Part shown: one piece after another, positions 51,014 through 60,271 of the stretch
Layout of the letters: every line of letters begins with the position of its first letter
Numbering within the stretch: position 1 is the first letter of the stretch
Assembly (NCBI RefSeq): GCF_000799735.1
Contig: NZ_JUHH01000001.1
Location: 1,178,001-1,242,000 of the forward strand
Source of the DNA: Methylotenera sp. G11
GTDB lineage: Bacteria > Pseudomonadota > Gammaproteobacteria > Burkholderiales > Methylophilaceae
Direction: 5' to 3'
DNA: 64,000 nt
Program-made: the position numbers and the translations under genes
Notes under the pieces: generated by a model
What the model saw: the letters and a program-made list of their open reading frames with translations, nothing else
What the model was told of the DNA's origin: nothing
Databases searched by the model: none

Positions 51014-51427
51014 CTAACTCACGCGATCTTGTGATTGCACATATTTAGTCATGGCGGATTTGGCAGATACGACCCGGGCAATTTCTTTACCCGATTTGCT
51101 GAAAAAAATCACGGCAGGCAGTGATGCATCCGGCAGGTTCAATGCAGTCTTGTAGCCCGCAACCTTTTCATTCTCGACTGCCAGCAATAAAGGTGCATAA
51201 CCTTGATTTTGATTGATTTGCGCCAGCAGCAGATAAGCTGCCTCTGCCGCAATTTCACCCCGCTCGGTCAACACCAGAATCACGCCTTTTTCACTTTGTG
51301 CCGCTTTTGAAATAACGCTGGTATGTATATCAAAAGTCGGGCTGGATTTTGCGTATACCGTCAACGCACTGGCCGCCAGAACCGCGCTCAATAACAACGG
51401 CGCTCGCTTCTTCAGTAAATTTTTCAT
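51014..51427 (-). CDS. Exported thioredoxin-like protein without a CXXC motif, putative Pho regulon member
   Basis: The ATG at 51427 follows TTAGGAGATC and gives 137 residues; an upstream ATG adds seven unlikely residues. A signal peptide ends near VYA-KS (residues 25-27). The mature part contains no cysteine. Strand pattern and LPAVIFFSKSGKEIARVV resemble the cis-Pro loop region of thioredoxin folds. A PHO-box array lies upstream. Function is unknown; a stress or redox-fold role under phosphate limitation is only inference. Confidence 0.78.
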   Translation of the reverse strand: MKNLLKKRAPLLLSAVLAASALTVYAKSSPTFDIHTSVISKAAQSEKGVILVLTERGEIAAEAAYLLLAQINQNQGYAPLLLAVENEKVAGYKTALNLPDASLPAVIFFSKSGKEIARVVSAKSAMTKYVQSQDRVS

Positions 51428-51474
51428 TTTAGATCTCCTAATCATCAAATTGATGGGTACTGCATTGGTATAGC

Positions 51475-51530
51475 AGCATAATTTATGCCAATGACAGTTT
51501 GGAGACTTGATAATGAAAGATATATGACAA
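51475..51530 (-). promoter_or_regulatory. PHO box and promoter of the thioredoxin-like gene
   Basis: On the minus strand TTGTCAT (51530-51524), CTTTCAT (51519-51513), AAGTCTC (51508-51502) and the perfect half-site CTGTCAT (51497-51491) follow an exact 11-bp step. TATGCT (51480-51475) begins 10 bases after the last repeat, the E. coli phoA spacing. The start codon is 47 bases on. The rest of the gap (51531-51776) shows no gene or clear element. Confidence 0.75.
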
Positions 51531-51776
51531 GTGTCAGCGCACGCAAAGTGTCGCCGTTATTGGCGCTCAGGCTAACTGACATTCTTATTCCGCAGCCGTT
51601 GAACCGTGTGAACAATGCTTGATTAGCGTGCGTAATGAACCGAATCGTGCATTACACCGGAATTTTAATAAGGATTGTTTAAGCGGAAGCAATCCAACTG
51701 CTGCCAGCTGAACACTCCGCTCATATGCTGCATCAACGCAGTATCGGGCTGGTGCGCGCCAATACTGCGGCGATTG

Positions 51777-52019
51777 CTATTTATCGGCTGATTCAGCGGC
51801 GGGCGCAGGAACCTCTACCTGTTCCACAGCTTTGGCAATATCACTCGCTGCCCGCTCCGCATCGGCCGCCGCGTCTTTAGCAGCATCGAGGGTATTCGCT
51901 TTCATTTCGGTAATGGTCTCTTTTGCCGCTTGCGCACTGTCTTGCTGTGCCTGCTTGCAGGCTGCCAGGCTACAGGCAACCAGCAGGCCGAACAGAATAT
52001 TTTTTAACGAACGATTCAT
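51777..52019 (-). CDS. Small Ala-rich lipoprotein
   Basis: The 80-residue protein has a lipoprotein signal with LAAC (residues 18-21). The mature part is Ala/Lys/Glu/Asp-rich and likely one amphipathic helix (AKETITEMKANTLDAAKDAAADAERAASDIAKAVEQV), then a Pro/Ala tail. It resembles small coiled-coil lipoproteins of the envelope. The ATG follows AAGGGAGTCACA. It lies 55 bases after the large oxidoreductase, behind its terminator. Confidence 0.75.
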   Translation of the reverse strand: MNRSLKNILFGLLVACSLAACKQAQQDSAQAAKETITEMKANTLDAAKDAAADAERAASDIAKAVEQVEVPAPAAESADK

Positions 52020-52033
52020 TGTGACTCCCTTAT

Positions 52034-52066
52034 AAAAAAACTAAGGCCATCATGAAGATGGCCTTA
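52034..52066 (-). terminator. Intrinsic terminator after the DUF3683 oxidoreductase
   Basis: On the minus strand AAGGCCATC pairs with GATGGCCTT around a short loop, followed by AGTTTTTTT. Confidence 0.85.
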
Positions 52067-52074
52067 ATACTTAC

Positions 52075-55000
52075 TTACAGCAATACTTTTTCGATACCGC
52101 CATTGTTGGCTTTATTTACATACTCCTGCATCCAGTTCTCACCGAGGATATGTTTAGCCATTTCAACGACAATATAATCAGCTTCGATACCGGTATCTTC
52201 ACCGTAGCGGGATAAGCCCTGCAGGCAGCTTGGGCATGAAGTCAGTATTTTCACGGATTCTTCAGGCTTGCCCACGGTCAGCCCCATTTTAGCCATACCA
52301 CTCTCAAGTTCTTCCTGCTTGCGGAATTTAACCTGGCTTGCAATATCCGGACGTGCTACCGCAAAGGTACCGCTCTCGCCGCAGCAGCGGTCATTCAGCT
52401 GCACATCCTGCCCCATCAGCTTGTTCGTGACTTCAAGCGGCTTATAGGTCTTCATCGGCGTATGGCATGGGTCATGGTACATGTAACGGGTACCGGTCAC
52501 CCCTTGCAGGCGCATGTCTTTTTCCATCAGGTATTCATGGATATCCAGCAGACGGCAGCCCGGGAAAATCTTCTCGAACTCATATTTCTGCAATTGATCC
52601 ATACACGTGCCGCAGGACACAATCACGGTTTTGATGTCGAGGTAATTCAAGGTATTGGCCACACGGTGGAACAGCACGCGGTTATCAGCTGTGATTTCCT
52701 GGCCTTTATCGTGGTTGCCAGCCGAAGTCTGCGGGTAGCCGCAGCACAGGTATCCCGGAGGCAATACCGTGATTGCGCCAACCTCATACAGCATGGCCTG
52801 CGTTGCCAGGCCTACGTTTGAGAACAATCGCTCTGAACCGCAGCCAGGGAAGTAGAACACGGCTTCAGAATCCTCAGTCACCTTCTGCGGATTACGGATC
52901 ACCGGAATCATGTGATCATCTTCAAGTCCGAGCATCGCACGTGAAGTTTTAGACTGCATTTTCTTCGGCATAGGGCGATTGACGAAATGGATCACCTGCG
53001 CCTTGATCTCTGCCTTGCCTACCGTTGCCGGCGGATGCTTCTTGTCACGCAGCAAACCAAACCGCTTGGCCAGTGTGTGCGCGAAGTTCTGTGCCTTGTA
53101 ACCCCAGTTGATCATAACGGTACGCAGCAGCTTGATCGTGGCTGGGTCTTTGGCGTTCAGGAACGCCATGCCCACGGCGGTGCCGGGGTTGAATTGTTTT
53201 TTGCCCTGCTCGCGCAGGAAGTTGCGCATTTTGATTGAAACGTCACCAAAATCGATATCGACCGGACATGGTTTTTCGCAGCGATGGCATACCGTGCAGT
53301 GGTCTGCCACATCATTGAATTCATCAAAATGCTTGATGGAAATGCCGCGGCGGGTCTGCTCTTCGTACAGGAAAGCCTCGATCAGCAAGGACGTAGCCAG
53401 TATCTTGTTACGTGGACTATACAGCAAATTGGCGCGTGGCACATGCGTGCTGCATACCGGCTTGCACTTACCGCAGCGCAGGCAGTCGCTGATGTCATCG
53501 GCAATTTCACCGACGGCAGACTGCTCCATAATAATGGATTCCTGCTCCAGCAAACCGAAGCTTGGCGTGTAGGCGTTGTCCAGGCCGGAGCCGGCCAGCA
53601 GCTTACCCTTATTAAAGTGGCCGTTCGGGTCGACTGTATTTTTGTAGACAGTGAAAGTATCTATCGTAGCCTGATCCAGGAACTCCATTTTGGTGATGCC
53701 GATACCATGCTCGCCTGAAATCACGCCATTCAGACTGCGTGCCAGCGCCATCACCCGCGCCACGGCAGCATGCGCATCCTGCATCATGCCGTAATCGTCG
53801 GAGTTTACCGGGATATTGGTGTGCACGTTGCCGTCACCCGCATGCATGTGCAAGGCAACGAATACACGGCTTTTCAATACCTGTTTATGAATCTCGTCGC
53901 AACGCTCCAGAATTTTCTGGTATTCGCGGCCGGCAAATATATCGGCCATCGGGCGTTTAAGTTCACGTCTCCATGAGATGCGCAGGTCATAGGACTGCAC
54001 GGCACGGAATATATTCTCATACTGCACGAATGCCGCACCGGCATCACCTAAAGCAGAGACAGGTGCATCCAGGTTATTCAGGACAAAGCTCCAGCGCGTA
54101 CGCAGGTCGGCAATCAGGTTTAACGCCATTTCCTGTTTGCTTTTGACCATATGGCCATCCACGTTGCCGTCCTCATCAGGCTGCAGCGGCAAATCACTCT
54201 GCATGAAGGCTTCGATCGCATCCAGCAGTTTGAGCTTGTTATTGATGGACAAATCAATGTTGATACGCTCGATACCGTCGGAGTAATCACCCAGGCGCGG
54301 CAACGGAATCACCACGTCCTCATTGATTTTGAACGCATTGGTATGTCTGGCAATCGCCGCTGTGCGGGAACGGTCCAGCCAGAACTTTTTACGCGCTTCG
54401 CTTGATACTGCAATAAAGCCCTCGCCATTACGTGCATTACACATACGCACCATGGCAGAGGCCACTTCACCGACTGCATTTTCATCATCGGAAGCGATGT
54501 CAGCGATCAACACCATTTTCGGGCGCTGCTGGCGCGCAGCTTTAGTCGCGTAACCTACCGCCTTGATATAGCGCTCATCCATATGCTCCAGGCCAGCCAT
54601 GATCACGGCTGGCGTCTGTTTGGCAGTGGCATCCAGGTAATCCTTGATTTCCACAATTGCCGGTACCGCATGTGCAACGTTGCCGAAAAACTCCAGGGCG
54701 ATCGTGCGCACATGCTTGGGCATACGATGCAGAATGAATGTCGCACTGGTAATCAGGCCGTCACAGCCTTCTTTCTGTATCCCAGGCAAACCGGACAGGA
54801 ACTTGTCAGTCACATCCTTGCCCAAACCCACCTTGCGGAAGCTAGGGCCCGGTATTTCCAGGATCTGCGGTTCGGCCAGCAGGGTTTTCATATCATCGCC
54901 ATAGCGGCTGATCTTGAAACGCGCGGTTTCAATGTCGTGAATCTTGCCTAAGTTATGATCCAGGCGCTCGACTTCCATCCAGTCGCCATCAGGGGTCACC

Positions 55001-55944
55001 ATGCGCCATGACGCGAGGTTATCCAGAGCCGTGCCCCACAGCACGGCTTTTTTACCACCCGCATTCATCGCCACGTTACCGCCGATACAGCAGGCATCCG
55101 CACTGGTAGGGTCGCAGGCAAATTCAAGGCCGGCATCGGAAGCCGCCTCCATCGCACGGCGTGTTACCACGCCGGCACCGCATTCAATAGTCGCCACCTG
55201 TCGCGCAACGCCAGGCAAGGTACGCATCTGCACACCGGTGTGCTGGTCCAGTTTCTCGGTATTGATGACCGCAGACAACGGAGTCAGCGGGATAGCGCCA
55301 CCGGTATAACCCGTACCGCCGCCCCTAGGGATGATAGTAAGCCCTAACTCGATACAGGCGCGCACCATTGCCGCGATCTCTTTTTCCGTATCCGGCGTCA
55401 GCACCAGGAATGGATATTCGACACGCCAGTCGGTCGCATCCGTCACATGGGATACGCGTGATAAACCGTCAAACTTGATATTGTCTTTACGCGTAATTTT
55501 AGCCAGCTTGGCAAATGCTTTTTTACGCAGGTTCGCGGTTTGCCTGAACTCATTCTCAAACTGGGTGACCGCCTGTCGTGCAGCCACCACCAGTTTCAGC
55601 ACTTTCGCATTGCCGGCACTGCGCTCGTCTATCGCTGCGATACGGTGATGCAGCGCATCTACCAGCGCTTTGCGGCGTTTAGGGTTTTCCAGCAGGTCAT
55701 CCTGCAGATAAGGATTGCGTGACACCACCCACAGATCACCCAGCACTTCAAACAGCATGCGCGCAGAACGGCCGGTTTTACGGACACCGCGCAATTCATT
55801 TAAAATGCCCCATATTTCTTCACCGAGAAACCGAATCACGATTTCACGGTCAGAAAAAGAGGTATAGTTGTAGGGGATTTCGCGCAGGCGCGCCGCAGGC
55901 TTATGCTCTGCGTTAAGAATATGGCTGGTTAATGGTGCGTTCAT
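52075..55944 (-). CDS. FAD/Fe-S oxidoreductase with N-terminal DUF3683 (D-lactate/glycolate dehydrogenase type)
   Basis: The 1289-residue protein has a DUF3683 region (about residues 1-160), a PCMH FAD domain ([15 protein letters not shown]), an FAD-oxidase C domain, two 4Fe-4S motifs ([11 protein letters not shown] and [11 protein letters not shown]) and two cysteine-rich CCG segments (CGYPQTSAG and CGESGTFAV). It combines in one chain what GlcD and GlcF make separately. Known relatives oxidise D-lactate or other 2-hydroxy acids into the quinone pool. It forms a single-gene unit; the substrate is not shown. Confidence 0.93.
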   Translation of the reverse strand: MNAPLTSHILNAEHKPAARLREIPYNYTSFSDREIVIRFLGEEIWGILNELRGVRKTGRSARMLFEVLGDLWVVSRNPYLQDDLLENPKRRKALVDALHHRIAAIDERSAGNAKVLKLVVAARQAVTQFENEFRQTANLRKKAFAKLAKITRKDNIKFDGLSRVSHVTDATDWRVEYPFLVLTPDTEKEIAAMVRACIELGLTIIPRGGGTGYTGGAIPLTPLSAVINTEKLDQHTGVQMRTLPGVARQVATIECGAGVVTRRAMEAASDAGLEFACDPTSADACCIGGNVAMNAGGKKAVLWGTALDNLASWRMVTPDGDWMEVERLDHNLGKIHDIETARFKISRYGDDMKTLLAEPQILEIPGPSFRKVGLGKDVTDKFLSGLPGIQKEGCDGLITSATFILHRMPKHVRTIALEFFGNVAHAVPAIVEIKDYLDATAKQTPAVIMAGLEHMDERYIKAVGYATKAARQQRPKMVLIADIASDDENAVGEVASAMVRMCNARNGEGFIAVSSEARKKFWLDRSRTAAIARHTNAFKINEDVVIPLPRLGDYSDGIERINIDLSINNKLKLLDAIEAFMQSDLPLQPDEDGNVDGHMVKSKQEMALNLIADLRTRWSFVLNNLDAPVSALGDAGAAFVQYENIFRAVQSYDLRISWRRELKRPMADIFAGREYQKILERCDEIHKQVLKSRVFVALHMHAGDGNVHTNIPVNSDDYGMMQDAHAAVARVMALARSLNGVISGEHGIGITKMEFLDQATIDTFTVYKNTVDPNGHFNKGKLLAGSGLDNAYTPSFGLLEQESIIMEQSAVGEIADDISDCLRCGKCKPVCSTHVPRANLLYSPRNKILATSLLIEAFLYEEQTRRGISIKHFDEFNDVADHCTVCHRCEKPCPVDIDFGDVSIKMRNFLREQGKKQFNPGTAVGMAFLNAKDPATIKLLRTVMINWGYKAQNFAHTLAKRFGLLRDKKHPPATVGKAEIKAQVIHFVNRPMPKKMQSKTSRAMLGLEDDHMIPVIRNPQKVTEDSEAVFYFPGCGSERLFSNVGLATQAMLYEVGAITVLPPGYLCCGYPQTSAGNHDKGQEITADNRVLFHRVANTLNYLDIKTVIVSCGTCMDQLQKYEFEKIFPGCRLLDIHEYLMEKDMRLQGVTGTRYMYHDPCHTPMKTYKPLEVTNKLMGQDVQLNDRCCGESGTFAVARPDIASQVKFRKQEELESGMAKMGLTVGKPEESVKILTSCPSCLQGLSRYGEDTGIEADYIVVEMAKHILGENWMQEYVNKANNGGIEKVLL

Positions 55945-56113
55945 TTAATTTTTGATAAATAGCCTGGCTATTAAAAGATTATTATAACATGCCATGCATC
56001 TGCAAATAAGCGCAAGCACTGCATGGTTATTAGATGTAAATCAAACAGATTAAATCCCCTCGATTACAGATAATTACTCTAGACGAAATAATTTGAAACG
56101 TTACACTGAGAAT

Positions 56114-56614
56114 ATGAATAGTTTATTAAAGAAATCGCTGCTTCCCGCCATCATCATCGCCCTGCTCGCATTTCTGGCATTGCAGCTGCACCAGAAACCC
56201 GCTGCGCCGGATGTCACATTCAACACCATTGATGGCAAACAGATATCAATGGCATCATTAAAAGACAAAGTCGTACTCGTCAACTTCTGGGCCACGGACT
56301 GCCCGGGCTGCATCAAGGAAATGCCTCAGCTGATAGACACTTACAAGCAATACCATCCAAAAGGCTTTGAAATCATTGCGGTTGCCATGCCCTATGACCC
56401 GATCTCGCAAGTGTTGAATTACAGCAAAGCCCAGGCACTGCCGTTTCCGGTAACGCACGACAGCAAATCAGAAATCATCAGCAGTTTTGGAAAAGTCAGC
56501 CTGACGCCCACTGCATTCATTTACGACAAGCAAGGCCACCTGCTGCAGCACACCATAGGCGAGCTTGACTTTAATGCGCTCCAGCAACTGTTAGATAAAG
56601 AATTGAGCCTCTAG
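56114..56614 (+). CDS. TlpA-like membrane-anchored thioredoxin
   Basis: The ATG at 56114 gives 166 residues; an upstream TTG is also open. One N-terminal helix (about residues 8-25) anchors a periplasmic thioredoxin domain with CPGC at 63-66 in NFWATDCPGC. A cis-Pro loop (LTPTAFIYDKQGHL) follows. TlpA/ResA proteins reduce disulfides, for example during cytochrome or CuA assembly. It lies one base upstream of the HemJ-like gene. Confidence 0.9.
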   Translation: MNSLLKKSLLPAIIIALLAFLALQLHQKPAAPDVTFNTIDGKQISMASLKDKVVLVNFWATDCPGCIKEMPQLIDTYKQYHPKGFEIIAVAMPYDPISQVLNYSKAQALPFPVTHDSKSEIISSFGKVSLTPTAFIYDKQGHLLQHTIGELDFNALQQLLDKELSL

Positions 56615-56615
56615 A

Positions 56616-57041
56616 ATGCTTTGGGTTAAATCACTCCATATTATTTTCGTCACCAGCTGGTTCGCCGGCCTGTTTTACCTTCCGAGGCTGTTCGTAAACC
56701 ACGCGATGGTAGTTTCCAATCACAGCCCCGACTATGCGGTTTCAGAACGGCTGAAACTCATGGAGAGAAAGCTTTATCGTTTCATGCTGCCCTTAGCCTT
56801 GCTGGCATTGGGGTTCGGCCTGTGGTTATGGCTGGGTTATGGCATCAGCGGCGCCTGGATGCACGCCAAACTCACACTGGTAGCCGTGCTGGTGGTATAC
56901 CATTGGTATTGCGGCAGGCTGCTGACTGATTTCAGACTGGATCAAAACAAGCACAGCCACACCTGGTATCGCTGGTTTAACGAAATACCGGTTCTGGTGC
57001 TGGCTGCGGTTGTCATTCTTGTCGTGGTAAAACCTTTCTAA
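56616..57041 (+). CDS. HemJ/CopD-like membrane protein
   Basis: The 141-residue protein has four helices. MLWVKSLHIIFVTSWFAGLFYLPRLFVNH is the N-terminal signature of the UPF0093 HemJ group, in which some members are protoporphyrinogen oxidases and others are annotated CopD-like. The conserved His in the first helix and a Lys in HAKLTLV are visible. A haem pathway role is likely by similarity and by the neighbouring thioredoxin. Confidence 0.85.
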   Translation: MLWVKSLHIIFVTSWFAGLFYLPRLFVNHAMVVSNHSPDYAVSERLKLMERKLYRFMLPLALLALGFGLWLWLGYGISGAWMHAKLTLVAVLVVYHWYCGRLLTDFRLDQNKHSHTWYRWFNEIPVLVLAAVVILVVVKPF

Positions 57042-57070
57042 ATTACAACCATATCCAATCAGCGCAACCC

Positions 57071-57841
57071 ATGGAAATATTCGATTCGCCCTGGCTCATC
57101 AACATGCTGGCAAAAGCCAGCAAAACCCCGCAGGGCAGATTGCTGGCCTTGTTCGACATCCTGCATGACTGGTTAAAAGCGCCCAGCTTCGAGCAAGCCT
57201 CGGTGACGCTAGGCGCGCCAAGCCTGCCCCTGGTCAACTACTGCCTTGAGCAGGCCAGACTGCTAGGCGCTGAAAACCCCGAACTGCTCGCAGAACATAT
57301 CGTACTGATTGCACAGAATGCCGCACGCCATGCCATTGTGCAGCCCGAGAGCAATAGCCTGATCCATGCCAGAAAAGTTGCGCAAGCGCTGATCCAGGCA
57401 CAGACACAAAGAACAGGCCTGGCGGCAAACCTAAAAAGATCACACGCAGTGCATTACGGCGTCGCAGCCAGCTTGCTGATGCTGATCGGCGCCGCTGCAA
57501 TATGGCCTCCCATGCTCATGCACAGCCGCAACGCCCATGCCCAGCTTGCTCAGGCAGATCAGCGTGACAACATCACCGTGGTGAATGCCGCAGGAAATCA
57601 GAACAAGGCGCTGACTGCAATCGACGCCTCCAGGATGTATGCCAAATATGAGCAGATGCGCCAGGGAACCTGCCAGTTTCCCGAAGCGCTCCAGATTCCG
57701 GATAAACACAAATCCATCTATCTGGAAAACGTAGTCGGCGGCAAGCTCCCCACAGATCTCGACGACCTTAGCGTCGCTAACTTCTATCTGGAAAAAGTGC
57801 GCTGCAACTTCACGCCCATGCTGATGGCAGCATCAAAATAA
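57071..57841 (+). CDS. Hypothetical single-span membrane protein (256 aa)
   Basis: I recognise no family. An N-terminal cytoplasmic helical part of about 145 residues is followed by one hydrophobic span (about 146-162) and a C-terminal part with two cysteines (GTCQF and VRCNF). The tail probably faces the periplasm. It starts 29 bases after the HemJ-like gene, on the same strand, so co-transcription is likely. Confidence 0.7.
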   Translation: MEIFDSPWLINMLAKASKTPQGRLLALFDILHDWLKAPSFEQASVTLGAPSLPLVNYCLEQARLLGAENPELLAEHIVLIAQNAARHAIVQPESNSLIHARKVAQALIQAQTQRTGLAANLKRSHAVHYGVAASLLMLIGAAAIWPPMLMHSRNAHAQLAQADQRDNITVVNAAGNQNKALTAIDASRMYAKYEQMRQGTCQFPEALQIPDKHKSIYLENVVGGKLPTDLDDLSVANFYLEKVRCNFTPMLMAASK

Positions 57842-57868
57842 CCCTTAGGCAAACGCCGAAAATAATTG

Positions 57869-57898
57869 TTGCAATATATGTATACCGATTAGTATAAT
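57869..57898 (+). promoter_or_regulatory. TetR gene promoter with overlapping palindromic operator
   Basis: TTGCAA (57869-57874) and a perfect TATAAT (57893-57898) are 18 bases apart. The palindrome TATAC-N6-GTATA (57881-57896) lies between and over the -10, ideal for autorepression. The expected start of transcription (about 57905) coincides with the ATG at 57906, and no Shine-Dalgarno is seen. Confidence 0.65.
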
Positions 57899-57905
57899 CA
57901 GCTGC

Positions 57906-58469
57906 ATGTCCGGCTTACGTGAAAAAATACTCAGCACCGCAAGCGATTTGTTTCAAACGCAAGGTATCAACTCGACCGGGGTAGACACGATCGTGGCGAC
58001 TGCCGGCACCACCAAGATGACACTCTATAAATACTTCAGCAGTAAAGAGCTGCTGATCCTGGAAGTGCTTAAGGAAGGCCATCAGGATTTCCAGACCTGG
58101 CTCAATAACAAACTCAACGCCAACGCCAGGCATCCCGCCGAAAAACTGCAGAAACTGTTCGACTACATCGAAGAGTGGATCACCGCACCTGAATTCAATG
58201 GCATTGGCTTCATCAAAGCTTCAGCGGAATTTCCGAAGGAAGATAACCCGGTACACATGCTTTCTGCCGAGCAATCCATGCAGTTTCAGGAATACATCAA
58301 ACAGCTGGCTCACGAAGCCAACATTCAGGATGCCGACGGCCTGTCACTGCAGCTATCACTCCTATTCAAGGGCGCAGCCCAGGCAGAGCAGATGAAACGC
58401 GGCTCCGACGCGATCAAATATGCAAAAACAGCGGCAAAAATCCTGATTGACGGCGCATTAACCCGCTGA
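57906..58469 (+). CDS. TetR family transcriptional regulator
   Basis: The 187-residue repressor has an N-terminal helix-turn-helix (about residues 5-50, ILSTASDLFQTQGINSTGVDTIVATAGTTKMTLYKYFSSKE) and a helical ligand domain. The expected operator overlaps its own promoter. A PfkB-family kinase follows by 84 bases and might share control. The ligand is unknown. Confidence 0.92.
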   Translation: MSGLREKILSTASDLFQTQGINSTGVDTIVATAGTTKMTLYKYFSSKELLILEVLKEGHQDFQTWLNNKLNANARHPAEKLQKLFDYIEEWITAPEFNGIGFIKASAEFPKEDNPVHMLSAEQSMQFQEYIKQLAHEANIQDADGLSLQLSLLFKGAAQAEQMKRGSDAIKYAKTAAKILIDGALTR

Positions 58470-58553
58470 TTCAAAACACGCCCGCTTCGTTCTCCTTGCC
58501 CAACCGCAGCAATACCTAAGATAATAAGCGTTTTAACTTAGCCTGCTATTTTC

Positions 58554-59510
58554 ATGCATACACTCATCTGCGGTTCCCTTGCTTTCGACACCATCATGGT
58601 GTTCCAGGATCAATTCAAAAACCATATCCTGCCTGACAAAATCCACACGCTCAGCGTTGCGTTCTATGTGCCGGAGATGCGCAGGGAATTCGGCGGCACC
58701 GCCGGTAATATCGCTTACAACCTGCAATTGCTGGATGGCAATCCGCTTATTATGGCGACAGCAGGCGAAGACTTTGCCCCATACACCGCGTGGCTTAACA
58801 AAAACAATTTAAACACAAGCCATATTAAAACGATTGCCGGCAGCTTTACCGCACAGGCCTTTATTACCACAGATATCGACGACAACCAGATTACCGCATT
58901 CCACCCCGGCGCCATGGTGGAATCACATCAGAACAGCGTGAAAGATGCTAAAGATGTAAGCCTTGCAGTGATCGCCCCAGATGGGCGTGACGGTATGTTC
59001 CAGCATGCCCGTGAATGTTTCGAGGCCGGCATCCCATTTCTGTTCGATCCAGGCCAGGGCCTGCCTATGTTTAATGGCGAAGAACTGCTGCAGTTCATTG
59101 AAATGGCAGATTATTTAGCGGTGAATGATTACGAATCACAGATTATTCAGGATAAAACCGGATTAACGCTTGATGAACTGGCGCAAAAAGTAAAAGCGCT
59201 GATTGTGACCCTTGGCGGCAGCGGCTCGCAGATATATGCAGACGGTCAACGCTATGACATTCCATGCGTTGTAGCCTCTCAGGTAGTTGACCCTACCGGC
59301 TGCGGCGATGCCTACAGAGCTGGCTTGCTCTACGGCATAGTCCGCAACTGGGACTGGCAAACCTGCGGCAGGTTGGCCGCTACGATGGGCGCCATCAAGA
59401 TTGCAAGCCGTGGCGGACAGAACCACGCACCAACGCGTGAAGAAATTGAAACTGTTTACACACAGGCATTAATGAAAGAAACTATCGCATCAGAAAGAGC
59501 AGCTTCTTAA
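58554..59510 (+). CDS. PfkB-family carbohydrate/nucleoside kinase
   Basis: The 318-residue kinase has the ribokinase fold. FGGTAGNIAYNLQLLDG is the N-terminal glycine motif, and DPTGCGDAYRAGL holds the catalytic aspartate and anion hole. Overall layout is adenosine-kinase-like. The substrate cannot be read from the sequence. A weak hairpin follows at 59531-59561. Confidence 0.9.
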   Translation: MHTLICGSLAFDTIMVFQDQFKNHILPDKIHTLSVAFYVPEMRREFGGTAGNIAYNLQLLDGNPLIMATAGEDFAPYTAWLNKNNLNTSHIKTIAGSFTAQAFITTDIDDNQITAFHPGAMVESHQNSVKDAKDVSLAVIAPDGRDGMFQHARECFEAGIPFLFDPGQGLPMFNGEELLQFIEMADYLAVNDYESQIIQDKTGLTLDELAQKVKALIVTLGGSGSQIYADGQRYDIPCVVASQVVDPTGCGDAYRAGLLYGIVRNWDWQTCGRLAATMGAIKIASRGGQNHAPTREEIETVYTQALMKETIASERAAS

Positions 59511-59608
59511 AAGCCTGCATTTTAAAAACCGTAGCCTCTTAAACTTTTGCGTTTAAGCTACGTCATAATGAGTGTTATATTCAATAAAGAAATCAGAGGA
59601 AATAAATC

Positions 59609-60061
59609 ATGCGCATTACTCGATTATTGGCAGTGGGCTTATTAGCAGCATTATTGGCCGCTTGCGCCAGCTCTAACTCCGGCAGCGTATATAGCCGTGA
59701 TGAGGCACGCAGAGTACAGACGGTAAAAACAGGTGTCATAGAAAGCGTACGCCAGGTGAAACTTGAAGGCACCAAATCCCCGGTCGGCACGATAGCCGGT
59801 GGCGCTGTAGGCGGTATAGCCGGCAGTTCGGTCGGCGGCGGCAGAGGCAGCGCCATCGCAGCCGTCATCGGTGCGGTTGCTGGCGGCTTGGCCGGCTCAG
59901 CGCTGGAAGAAGGCGTTACACGTAAAGATGGCGTAGAGCTCACCGTGAAACTGGATGGCGGCGGCATGATTGCAATCGTACAGGAAGCCGACGAAGTCTT
60001 TAATGCCGGTGAAAAAGTCCGCATCCTTGAAAGCGGCGGAGTATCCCGCGTTTCACACTAG
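59609..60061 (+). CDS. Glycine-zipper outer-membrane lipoprotein (SlyB/PCP type)
   Basis: The 150-residue protein has a lipoprotein signal with LAAC (residues 13-16) and a glycine-zipper 2TM region (about 51-95, GTIAGGAVGGIAGSSVGGG). A C-terminal strand part (VELTVKLDGGGMIAIVQE) follows. SlyB-like lipoproteins stabilise the outer membrane. The ATG has AGAGGAAATAA upstream. Confidence 0.9.
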   Translation: MRITRLLAVGLLAALLAACASSNSGSVYSRDEARRVQTVKTGVIESVRQVKLEGTKSPVGTIAGGAVGGIAGSSVGGGRGSAIAAVIGAVAGGLAGSALEEGVTRKDGVELTVKLDGGGMIAIVQEADEVFNAGEKVRILESGGVSRVSH

Positions 60062-60120
60062 CGACACTACAAGTACGCAGCCATGAAGCTGCGCCTGACA
60101 CACCAGCACACCTGACCTGA

Positions 60121-60168
60121 AGGCCCTGTTATTCCTGCATTGCCAGGCCAACAGGGCTTTTATATTTT
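60121..60168 (+). terminator. Intrinsic terminator after the SlyB-like gene
   Basis: GCCCTGTT pairs with AACAGGGC around a 19-base loop, then TTTTATATTTT. It insulates the next promoter. Confidence 0.75.
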
Positions 60169-60187
60169 GCATGCCACCCTTGCCCGG

Positions 60188-60232
60188 CTGTCAATAAACC
60201 GTCACTTCTCCGTCATTAATTATTCATATCCA
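60188..60232 (+). promoter_or_regulatory. PHO box and promoter of olsBA
   Basis: CTGTCAA (60188-60194), CCGTCAC (60199-60205) and CCGTCAT (60210-60216) recur with an exact 11-bp step. TATCCA (60227-60232) begins 10 bases after the last repeat. The start codon is 40 bases on and has AAGGAGAAA. This predicts induction of ornithine-lipid genes by phosphate starvation. Confidence 0.78.
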
Positions 60233-60271
60233 CCGATTAAAGTCTCTTTCACAAAAAGGAGAAAATAAATC

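Noticed and set aside
51443-51455. A CATCAA-A-TTGATG palindrome in the leader of the thioredoxin-like gene as an FNR site.
   Set aside because: The half-sites are only one base apart and in the opposite order to an FNR box, and it lies downstream of the promoter.
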